From Eremomyces bilateralis CBS 781.70 (lineage: Eukaryota > Ascomycota > Dothideomycetes > Eremomycetales > Eremomycetaceae), in contig NW_022985068.1 of assembly GCF_010015585.1 (NCBI RefSeq), positions 1,309,406 to 1,373,405 of the forward strand: DNA of 64,000 nucleotides, written 5' to 3'. Position 1 is the first letter of the stretch, and each line of letters opens with the position of its first letter. Shown one piece after another: positions 1 through 9,520 of this stretch. The notes beneath the pieces were generated by a model. That model saw nothing but the letters and a program-made list of their open reading frames with translations. It had not been told where the DNA came from and did not search any database. The position numbers and the translations under genes are program-made.

Positions 1-108
1 AAGAATGGCCACTGCTTCCAACCCCCAATCTTTGATGTCCTGTACCGTACCTTTGCCAATATTGTGTGGAATCACGGGGAACGGAGTGTCTCCGTCTATT
101 GGTGCCAT
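1..108 (-). CDS. Possible 5' end of an unidentified gene leaving the left edge
   Basis: Reading leftwards from an ATG in good context (ACC ATG GC) there are 36 open codons up to the window edge. The peptide begins MAPIDGDTPFPVIPHNIGKG and continues to WGLEAVAIL. Its composition (aromatics, Gly/Pro turns, an alternating hydrophobic end) resembles a folded protein more than random translation, and the competing frame gives a His/Arg-rich peptide of junk appearance. I recognise no family. Only a fragment is visible, so this is a weak call resting on composition and the start context. Confidence 0.3.
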   Translation of the reverse strand, partial: MAPIDGDTPFPVIPHNIGKGTVQDIKDWGLEAVAIL

Positions 109-2293
109 GGTGGGTATGCCTCCCGTTGTGAGACATTTAGGTCCGTGTGATGGTCCGATTCGGGAGCCAGCGCCTCAGTCTTGGATGATCGGCGTAACCA
201 AGTCCATGCTAAAGCCGCCAATACTATAATTCGAAGAATAATGAACAACAATGCATGTCACACCTAACCCGACAGAACGGTCCAAGTGTTGCTCACAGCG
301 CAACGATATCCCAACCTGATCGCTCGAGGTGGTGCAGCATCTTGCTTGCGAGGGCACCTTCCCCGCATTCGATGCTGTCTTGGTCATTAAGAGACGTATT
401 ATACGTCGAACACAGCTCAGCCGAAATGCAAATAATGGGAAACTGCATCGGATTTCATGGATGAATATGTAAGTGGTTACCGGCAGCCAACGCAGCCATC
501 GAGGCCGATGTACGTTGCCGTGTCTCCATGCAGATTGTCCCGTCTTCTTCGCCCAGGGATAACCTGGAGACCGGATCCGCCTGCATGACATCGACCCAGA
601 CCATCGACCCAACAGTCGGTACACAGCAAGTGAGATGACCGGATTTGCTGTACGGACGTACAGTATGCAATGATCGACGATTGGAGATCCGATCTCTGAG
701 CAAAGACGAAGATTATTGGAATCACTGGGACGAGCCGTCGCCGGCAGCGAATAACCGCCTTCTCCAGCTCTGGAGTCCCTGGTATTTGGAATGATTGTCG
801 TCTAGGTTGGATTCCAACCGAGTGGGATCTTTCGTGAACTAAAGAAGTGAGCTGTCACATTTTGGACGTCAAGCGGACAGCCGATGCATGACACCCAATC
901 GGGTATGCTCCATTTCGTTGGATATCAGCCTCGTCTCCAAATTCCGGTTATGTGGATGGCCCATGGGACGCCACCTCCCACAACCTCAACATGGTGTGTA
1001 TTGTACCCCATTATCCCGGATCATCCTAGTACTGGCTGAGAACAGATGAACACCTCAATCGAACCCGAAGATGCTTCTCTACGATCTTCCCTGCATCTCC
1101 CTTGTGCACCTGTGCGTCTCCGGAAGAAGAAATCGGAGATGCTGGGTCGGTGGAACTATCGCTGGCGGGTATCGACAGTTTCTCCGCCGTGAGATACATG
1201 ATGGTATTCTCGAAAAGTGTCCGATTCGTTCAGGAGATGTGTCGTTGCATTTACCGTTTACATAAGATCGTCGTAGGCCACCTTTTGGCTCAATGGACCC
1301 TGGCGTGGCTGATCTGTTCCCGCAACCAATCCCTCATCTGATCCACAACGATCATCGTGGCGTTGGGCTGCCTGTCACACTGGCACAGAACCATAGCCTC
1401 TTCCGCTGTACATCCAATCTCTTCTGTGTACAGCCCTGGATATATCTACTCCACTTCGACCGACGGCGCCGCGTCGATCCGATCTGGAGATAATACATGC
1501 AAGCCCTGATAATACCGGCGTATCCACGGTTCTGGATGGAGGTTCGCTTGCGCCCAACCCGTCTAGGACATCATGGCCCCTCGAGGGTTCCTCCAGACAG
1601 GAAGCCGGTGACAATAGGTGGCTGCTATTCCCTTTGATATATTTGATATACCTCGCCTTGGCGCTTCCAGAGACCCTGTATCATTGGGGGTAGAAACGCC
1701 AGTTTGGTAAGCTGCTGCAGTCTTCATCAGTTTGGGAAGGATGCTACGCACTTGATGGTCAGACAAAGTGGATTGCTGGATGAGTCGTGATCCTGGTGGC
1801 GAGACTCTTCTTGCCATGTTCGATTTCCTCTATCGCTTGCCCGCCGGTATCGTGCCTCAGTATGAAAGGTTCAAAAGGAGGGAGGTCGTCGACCTTTCCT
1901 TCAAGCCATCCATTCGCTCAAAGTCCAAAAGTAAAGTTCTTCTTCTTGTTTACTACTACCCAAGTCTCCATAAGCCCAGGTATCCTTAGTACCCTTGATG
2001 TTCACCACGATATTGATACATATATAATCCAATTCCCCAGCATCTTGAGACAACCATCTATCAAGAACCACTCCCTTCGCGATCCAGCATCCGACCCATA
2101 TTCTCGCAGGAAAACCACCCTCCTACTCGTGTTGCTTCAGAAAGCGCGTTTTTACTGAACCGCATCTCCACGACTGGTAAGTGAGCAAGATCAGAGTTCA
2201 GGATCCTGGTCCGACGGCTCGAGTCCAGTTCAGCCTCTGACATCGCATCAGTACCAACAACCCACCCGCAACATCTCACCCCATCTTGGCAAC
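109..2293. other. Gene-poor intergenic region
   Basis: About 2.2 kb with only short overlapping open frames on both strands and no convincing start, splice pattern or domain. The one item of note is a short frame at 1123-1203 resembling a phosphopantetheine attachment site, reported among the findings. The last 200 bp should contain the promoter and 5' leader of the velvet gene. Confidence 0.5.
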
Positions 2294-3013
2294 ATGGCCT
2301 ACGTCTCCCACCGCAGCTTCGTCCACGAGCGCCTCTACGGTATCGACAAAGGCTGCGCATCCGAATGGCGTTCCTCCGCCCCCCGACCTATGAAGCGGGA
2401 ACCCAGCTTCCGCAGCACCGATAAACGCGCCGCACACAACGGCAGCCTCCAGAACATCATCGAGCCCGTCCCCGTTCCCGCCACCGCGCCCGCCACCGCT
2501 CCCCCAATCTTCCGCAACGGCCATCACCCGCTCCCGCCCTCCGCCGGTCTCGCTGCCGGCCCACTGGACCTCCACATCGTCGAGCAGCCCAAAGGGATCC
2601 TCCGCGCGGGCCCGCTGTCCGGCGACAAGTTCTCCTTCCGCGTCTCCATTCGTCTACTCCCGACTTCCCCGGCGAACTACATCGACCTCTCCACGCTGTT
2701 CGCGGTGATCACGCTGGTGGGAATGAGCAACACTGGCGTCGAGCGGCCAGTGCCCGCGGGCGCGCTGACGGGTCCGCGGCCGGGGACGCCGCTGGCGACG
2801 TCAGTGTCTTTGGAGAATCCGGCGGGGTTGGGGAGGGAGGTCATGGGTGGGTCGGTAATGGAGGGACATGTCCAGTTTGAGGATCTAGTGATCTCGGCGG
2901 AGGGGATTTTTCGGATTCGTGTGACATTATTGCAGATGGTTGGGGGCGGCGTTCGGGGCGGAAGGGTTTTGCAGACCGTGGAGAGCGACATGATCATGGT
3001 GGAGGAATTGTAA
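2294..3013 (+). CDS. Divergent velvet-domain protein
   Basis: A single-exon gene of 239 aa. After a basic, Pro-rich N-terminus, the region from about residue 91 to the end has velvet features: an opening LDLHIVEQPKGILRAGPL (velvet proteins start with a hydrophobic-x-QP-x-x-A/R pattern), a central segment with a LTG turn, and the diagnostic HVQFEDLVISAEGIFRIRVTLL, matching the FxFxDLxVxxEGxxRLRFxL block. Velvet proteins are fungal DNA-binding regulators that couple development and secondary metabolism, acting as homo- or heterodimers in the nucleus. The usual C-terminal 'K-x-FPG' segment is absent; the protein ends VESDMIMVEEL right after the last core strand. It is not clearly VeA, VelB, VosA or VelC; a VosA/VelC-like paralogue is the nearest guess. 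Family membership is fairly secure, the subgroup is not. Confidence 0.8.
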   Translation: MAYVSHRSFVHERLYGIDKGCASEWRSSAPRPMKREPSFRSTDKRAAHNGSLQNIIEPVPVPATAPATAPPIFRNGHHPLPPSAGLAAGPLDLHIVEQPKGILRAGPLSGDKFSFRVSIRLLPTSPANYIDLSTLFAVITLVGMSNTGVERPVPAGALTGPRPGTPLATSVSLENPAGLGREVMGGSVMEGHVQFEDLVISAEGIFRIRVTLLQMVGGGVRGGRVLQTVESDMIMVEEL

Positions 3014-3684
3014 GCTATGGCTGTATTTTATAAGGTTAATGAATGTTCTTTGTTTAGTTGTTCATAATAGATTTAGCAGGATACTTGGTTACTTTGGGTA
3101 CACACATTTCTGGACCACAACATTGGCGATTTGAAAGTTCTTTGAGGATGCTCAACCATTTATGCGCTCTTGTTATTTTGTGATGTGGAGACACAGTTTA
3201 TATAGTAAGAGAGTATATCCCATTATTATTCCATCTTTGTTGCTAGCAGTGGGAGGGGTTGAAGAAAACAATGTTCTACGAATAAAGTTTTATGTAACCC
3301 TCAGGGCATCTATCAGAATAATGGTTATAACTCGGGTTACTTTTTTGGGGACGGTCAGGAGGCACACTTCAGCCACTAGAATGAGAAAATCTGTGAATGA
3401 TTGACATGCATTTTTATGCACTAATACTAGTTACCTCAACTATCCCATTAAGCATCTGCTGGATCCCGAATTTTTTTTGTGAAGCATTTTCTCTCCCACA
3501 TAAGGCACTGTATCTCTACTAATCTACTATGAAGCAATTTAACTGCTCCATGAAGCATTATATCTCCACTGTAAAGCAATGTAACTCCTTCATGAACCAT
3601 GGATCTTCCCGTGGATCTGTAGATCGCTCGCTGATAGCTTCCCTCAATATCTCAGGCCTTGATGGAAGCAAAGTGGCCTCCAAC
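3014..3684. other. AT-rich intergenic region between velvet and 2OG genes
   Basis: Convergent 3' flanks of the velvet gene (+) and the 2OG oxygenase gene (-). It is AT-rich, has no credible open frame, and contains a degenerate 21-bp tandem repeat at 3480-3613 (annotated separately). Confidence 0.6.
3480..3613. repeat. Degenerate 21-bp tandem repeat, about six units
   Basis: Units begin TGAAGCA or TAAAGCA and end near CTCC: 3480-3500, 3501-3521, an 8-bp break, then 3530-3550, 3551-3571, 3572-3592 and 3593-3613. The period is exactly 21 bp while the units differ at several positions, so this is an old minisatellite. It lies just downstream of the stop codon of the 2OG oxygenase gene. Confidence 0.7.
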
Positions 3685-6339
3685 CTACCCATCATTCTCA
3701 ACACTCTCAACACCCCCATCGTCATGATCATGAGCATGATCATGGACAGAAGCTAACCCAACCGAGGCCGGGTCAATGTAACGGCACGTCAACGCGAACC
3801 TCAGATTCCCGGTCGGCTTCACCTGGTGCTCGAAGTACTTCTGGATCTCCTCCCCGGCCATGATCACGATGTCGCCGTGTGCCAGATGCATGCTCACCGC
3901 ATCTGGGGCAACTCCGGTCTTCTTCAATTTCAACTCCTTGGGGAGCTCCGCCATGCGTGCCCGACGCTGTGCCGGGTCGGGGATGGTGTTCAGCTGTTCA
4001 TGTGCCTCTTTACGAATAGCATGGTCACGGCAGCCTGGCAGCGGAGCGGCGTCGACATAACACCCGTTCTTTGAAGAACCATTGTAGTACTTGGCTTTCA
4101 TTCTAAGGGTCATTATGGCGGGTTGCCCGATGCTGAGGGTAGCAATGACGGGCCCAAGGCCGGTTTCGCCGTCGTCATGATACTGGAGACAGGGTCAGCG
4201 ACGTTGGAGATGTACTATAGCAGACAGGAAACTTACCTTGATCATCTGCTTCTCAAAATACCCAAGTGCAAGGACTTCGTTGAACTCAACGTGCATGCCA
4301 GGAGCAAATTCGGATGTGACTCTCTTTGAAATCCTGTCCATCAAAGAACGAGCAGTACTAATAACAGGGTCTGCATCCTCAATAGGCTTGCTGTCGACCA
4401 TGGCCACATAATTGTACTGGACCCCAAAATTTGCAGCAAAGTGATTCGTGAGGAATCCGCCACGGATGATTGCGCTCTTCATCAGGCGACGACGCAAGCC
4501 GATGTCGACGTTCTGAAGACGATCCCACATGTAGTCTGCCCCACCGGGAACCGCATTCATGGACTTATTCGCGAGAATATGAACGATGCATCCTTTGGCA
4601 CCAGGGATGGTGAAGACATTGGTGCGGCATCCTTCAATGTTCTGCACTCGGTGCTGCATTCCATCGAAACTATGATTGAGGAGATCCCTGTTGAAAGCAA
4701 ATCCATCGGAGATAGGATGCTGGAGGTCCTGGAGGGCAGCAAGGGGAAGGGGAGTTGCTGGAATTGTGTACTTCGCACCACAGTTTGGATTACTGCAAAC
4801 CCAGGCCAACCAATGTTCGCGAGAATTGCAGGAGCCACAGTGCGGGCATACAATTCCACGCCAGGCTTCCCATGACACACCTTGTCCCTGGATGCGGCCC
4901 AGTTCAACAGGCATAGGTGACGGGGCAAGCGAATGAGGCTCCCCATCTGTCTCCCAATGGGTCTTCTGCTTCAAGAACCGCGGGTCAAAGTTGAGATTGT
5001 CGTTTGGTTCCTGCCCGTTCAAGAGCCAGAAGTTTTGGCAGATCTCATTGCCATCATTCAAGCACATCCACCCCTGAAGGTAGATCTGTGGAGACGACCT
5101 CTGGCACTCCGAACAGGTTCGCACAATTGGGGTTGGCAAGCTACCCAGCGGAGCAGGATTGGTAACACCTTGAGGTGCCCACCAACTAACATCCTCCACG
5201 ACGATGCGCTCGAAGCGGAACCTGAACACCCGCTTTCCCCCAATCTTTTCAGACCACACGTGAGTTGGCTTAAACCAGCCAAGCACATTGTAGGGGTGCG
5301 GCATCTTGGACGGGGAGTTCACATTACGTTCTCCACAAATGATAACCACTGCATTCTCGAACTGGGTGTTATTCCGCAGCGCTTGGATGACGCCAGTGAC
5401 AGGCTGGTCATGCTCTCTAGTCATGGCGTCGTCGAACTTTTCTTTGGTAAGTCCTCCACCAGCAGTCGCAATAATGACGTCCGCATCCATGAATTCTCGC
5501 GCTCGAGGGCCAGATGCTAGGTCAAAGGTACAAGAATGTGAAATACCGTTCAACGTGTAAGCACAGGACTGGTAATTCCTCGCGTACAAAAGTGTTTCAC
5601 ACATGGCTTGGCGGCGCTGAGCCCAAACCGGTGGCTCTCCAACGGGATCTGGCTTCGCTTTTGCGTTGGTGATTTGCTGAAGTCGCTCCGAAATGAGTGC
5701 ATAGTCCTGCAGAGACCCATTTCGGCTGAGAACTTCATCCGTATCCATTGACACAGTATTTTCCGCCGTGGTAACCCCTCCACCTGCAACTGGGATTGAG
5801 TTCGGAGTTGCGGTGGGAATAAGCGGGTTCGTCACAATGGCTCCATAGGCGAAATCGGTTGGAGCCTGAGGAGGGGCGGCCAAAGTCCGTGACTCGACAC
5901 CACCCAGAAGCTTTGTGGTACTTTGAGCGGGAGAGACAGAGCTCTGGAAGCTGACCGTTGTCGCCTGAGTCGGGCTGTCAGACATATGCTGAGAATCCGA
6001 TTGCTGAGACGGCACGTAGCTCGATTCTTGAGAGAGTGCTGGCGGAGAAGAGCTGATTGCGGCTGCATAGAAAGTTCCAACATCGGGGCCTTGAGTAGCT
6101 GCCACTGGATCCTCTAGAACATCGAGCCCAGAATCCTTGCGCTTCTTTGTCGCAGGATCGCCGGCATCTTCGTCCGCAATACGCTTGCGCCCAGCTTGAT
6201 CAGCGGGGGCGGGGATGGCAGCATCATGGATAGGAGAGTTGGAATGATTGCGGAGGCTACGGCGACCAGGATGAGCGGCGATGATGCCGTTCACCCCAGC
6301 TGTGGCAACGCCGAGACCTCGAAGCTCCCTCAAAGACAT
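3685..6339 (-). CDS. AlkB-like 2OG-Fe(II) oxygenase with Cys-rich modules
   Basis: Two exons, 6339-4237 and 4182-3685 (intron 4183-4236, GTAAGT...CAG, phase 0), give 866 aa. The first ATG of the frame is at 6339. The N-terminal ~250 residues are Ser/Pro/Thr-rich with a basic KKRK patch that could be a nuclear signal. Around residues 405-530 are two Cys-rich segments (TCSECQ...GWMCLN...CQNFW and CPHCGSCN...WVCSNPNCGAKY), probable zinc sites. The C-terminal third is the oxygenase: the exon junction completes YHDDGETGLGP, carrying the iron-binding HxD, followed by IATLSIGQPAIMTLRMK, and the distal His and 2OG-binding Arg lie in EHQVKPTGNLRFALTCRY. Such enzymes oxidise alkylated nucleic acids or proteins; the substrate is unknown here. 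The tail ends in an unusual His/Asp run, HDHAHDHDD. Confidence 0.85.
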
Positions 6340-6625
6340 TATGGGCAATTAACGCTGAATGACTTGGTGAAAGTCTTGGTGAAAGACTTGGTGTAAGTAG
6401 GGGCAGTAAATCTGCGGAGATTTTTGAAACGAGAATTCCAGAAAAGCAATGACTGATGAGTTGAATCTCTAGTAGCAGCGGATCTGGTTGGCAGTCCCAC
6501 TGGGGTCAGAAGGGGGTGGATCGAGACGTCACTATGCCATTCCCGGTCAGTATACAGCCATTAATGCATGAGAACAGGTCAATACATACATAAAGCAACA
6601 CTGTTCGACAGTATTGCTAGTAATC

Positions 6626-6719
6626 GCTGAGTCGGCGGTCACCTTGGAAAAGGTGATTGCTAAGTCGGCATCCACGGAAAGGCGATCGCTTAGTCGGCGG
6701 TCACTTGTTGGTAGGTGAA
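6626..6719. repeat. Three degenerate ~30-bp direct repeats
   Basis: Copies begin GCTGAGTCGGCGGTCAC (6626), GCTAAGTCGGCATCCAC (6659) and GCTTAGTCGGCGGTCAC (6688). Each is followed by a divergent GGAAAGG/GTAGGTG-type segment. Spacing is 33 and 29 bp. Confidence 0.55.
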
Positions 6720-8450
6720 ATCAAAGTGACGCTGGGTCGCTCGACTCAATGAACTGAAGCCGATGAGTCAGCATTCACTTAGCGAAGGTCAAATTGATAG
6801 GTGATTGTAGTCGTCCACTGAGTGAGAAAGTATGTATGAAATGCCCAATCTCATTAGGCTGCTCGAATAGAGGAATAAGGGCAAGGGAATGTAGACTCAC
6901 ATCGAGCTTCCAGTCGGTGGTATGCCGGATGAGTCTCAGTGGACCAGCGCACACTGGTTAACTACAAGGAGTAGCGAAGACTCAACGATGACGGCGAGGG
7001 TTGATGGTGATAGTAGGAGTGATCTCTGATAGACCAAGAGCTCCTGCTAGGTTGATGATGGGGAGGGAGAGCAAAGGGTTTAGTGAGTACAGAGGATAGA
7101 TGATAACTTGTAATTCTCAGAAAACGAATCTCAGAATGAGAGTGGGCAATGGACAGTGAGGGTGAGGGATTGTGCGCGACAGTATGGAGTTCTCAGAAGA
7201 GCTAAGTGCTCTTGCCAGCTTGATGCTGGGGATAGAGGAATGATCTTTACCGTCCAGAGAATTCTGGAGGGATGCAATTGTCCGAAAAAGGATTTCGGAA
7301 AGAAGGTAGGTTGGTGAGAGAGTTAGAAGGAGGGCGGATAAGTGAGAAGAAGATCAAGTAGAAGAAGGCGTTGGGAAGGCCAGATGGCAGTAAAACCGTG
7401 GAGTTGAGGAAAGCACGACTAGCTGGACTTGCCGAACATAGGGGATTATCACAGAAGCAAGGCCACGTGAGTATCGATTCAATAGAGAAGGCGTAGCGCA
7501 CGTGGTTGGGGTCTCAATTAGGAGTGGACTTCGGGCTTTTGTGCGGAGGGCCTAACAGCCCGTGCAATCGAAGAGCAATGGGTGCCGATGCTCACCGCCC
7601 TGTTTTGCACTGAAGCTTGTCTTGGAGAGAGGCTGAAGGTATTACGTCATGCCCATAGGGCTGGAGAGGTCGAGGATATTGCCTTGATCCATCCAACTTG
7701 CGTATTAAGTGCTGCTAGGGACACTTGGAGTCAGCAAGGCCCGAATATCGGATAGGAATCGAGGCATTCAACCAGGCTCAGGATCCCCGGTAGCTTGAGC
7801 CAGATTTCCGCCGAAGAGCCTGCTTGGTTCCGATACGAGTCCATCCCGCTCCCTCGAAGCCAACAGGCAAGGATACCGTATCCAAGAAAGGACAGGAAAG
7901 GGGGACAACATTGGAATGGTGCCAATCGCACTGGGGGGCTTCTGTAAGTTCCATGTTGCCAAATCATCGGGCCCCTCCCGCCAGATCCCTTCTATTTTAT
8001 ATATGCTGACCAGTGGTGCAGGGGACAATTTCCGTTTACCTCAGTCAGCCACGGCATCGTCACTGGCATTATCGACCCGAACCACGAGAAGCGAGGTGGA
8101 TACACCCCTCAGCCTCTCCTCGCACCAGAAATCACGATAGCCCCAGTCTCAACCAGTCCCATTGAGCAATGCAATCAAAGACTCAGATAGCAGGCTAAAC
8201 TTTAATTGGTACGAGCAATGGAAATACAAATCAGAATACTATGCCGTTAGACTTCGGCAAAATGAGTGAGCAAGCGTGACATCGGAATGAAAAAAAGGAG
8301 AGGAGACAATGCAAGACCCGACCAGGTTACAATACATAATCCGCGGATGGGAATGAATGGATTGACGTATATAGGTATACTGGTAAAAGAGATGGGATAG
8401 ATTGGCAAAGCAACTACATTTTGCCGCTGTAATACGTTGTCATTGTCGTT

Positions 8451-8580
8451 GTCGGTGACTCCGCGTCGTCCCGGACTCGGTGTATCGTCCCGGACTCGGC
8501 GTGTTGTTATCGCTGACTCGGCGTATCGTCCCGGACTCGGTATGTCGTCGTCCAACTACGTAGGCTCGGCGTGTCGTCCC
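8451..8580. repeat. Degenerate ~19-bp direct repeats (GACTCGG...CGTCCCG)
   Basis: The core GACTCGGYGTATCGTCCCG occurs twice almost exactly, at about 8474 and 8515, with four further variants around them that differ in length by insertions. The cluster is about 130 bp long. It could be a decayed minisatellite or a cluster of binding sites; sequence alone does not decide. Confidence 0.6.
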
Positions 8581-9520
8581 CTATTGGAAAGCAGCCGATT
8601 AATAGAAGGTCACGAAAGAACGGGATATTGCCTCTCTGGCGTCCATGAGGTTCCCTTTGCGCGTGAGAAACCTTCTATACCGCCCATGGCGGAAAGAATC
8701 AATCACCACAGCCTGCTATGTTGCCGGAGCAGGAGGGTGAGCAACATATTCAATCATGGAGGGGCTGGAGGTCGACGATGGATTAACACGTTCGTGATTG
8801 AGGCTGTGAAAGTACAAAGCTGCGGAGCTCCATCAGTCAAACCCCTTAACCTTGTGGATTGCGCAATGGACACGGAGCCGTATGGACTAGGGGCCCAGCT
8901 GAGAAGGTCAGAGGAACGGGGAAAACTCGGGGGTGGCGCTCATTTGCGGGGCCCCTGGGGCAAAGCGAACGCTTTATCTTCCTCGAACAAACTCCGGCAC
9001 CATCAAGTTCAGTTACTCACGTCTACGATGACGGCAAATGGCGAAGATCTATTTTGACAACTGACGTTGGAGTTAGAGAATGGACCGGGTCAGATCCTGC
9101 TGATACATCTACATTCTGCGGTTTGCCGTAAGCCATTTGCCGGCTGGTCGTCAATCGGCAGCCGAAACACGATTCCGCTTCGGATTAGCTTGGGATGGTG
9201 TTTGGCGGGGAACCGGGGATAGCGTCGGAGATTGACCAATCCCCATACTTCGCTACGGTCGGCAATCGGCAGTAAGGAGTAAGACTTGTAATTAGTGATT
9301 TGGCAATTGATGCACACGGTTTGACACACAGTCGGCTCTTCCCAGTTATCCTGGAGCTCGCCCGATAACAGCTCGGAGGCTCCTACGAAGTCGACTGCCG
9401 ATCCTTAGAACCGTGAGGGAGAATCTGACCAGAAGACCAGAGTACATAAATCTACTTCCAACCACCAGAATCACCGCTAAGTTCGTACGACATACGATCC
9501 GACGGACACAAACCTGCACC

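Larger units (their letters stand above)
6340..9520. other. 3.2-kb gene-poor region with short repeats
   Basis: Separates the 2OG oxygenase gene from the CoA ligase gene. It carries two degenerate short-repeat clusters (6626-6719 and 8451-8580). The longest open frame (8437-9057, +) overlaps one of the repeats and resembles no family, so I do not call it a gene. I see no transposase or reverse transcriptase motif. The last ~150 bp should hold the CoA ligase promoter. Confidence 0.5.

Noticed and set aside
1021-1080. ATCGAACCC resembling a tRNA T-loop on the minus strand
   Set aside because: The surrounding bases do not form a T stem or acceptor stem.
6340-9520. Suspected transposon remnant because of gene poverty and repeats
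   Set aside because: No transposase, integrase or reverse transcriptase motif and no terminal repeats were seen.
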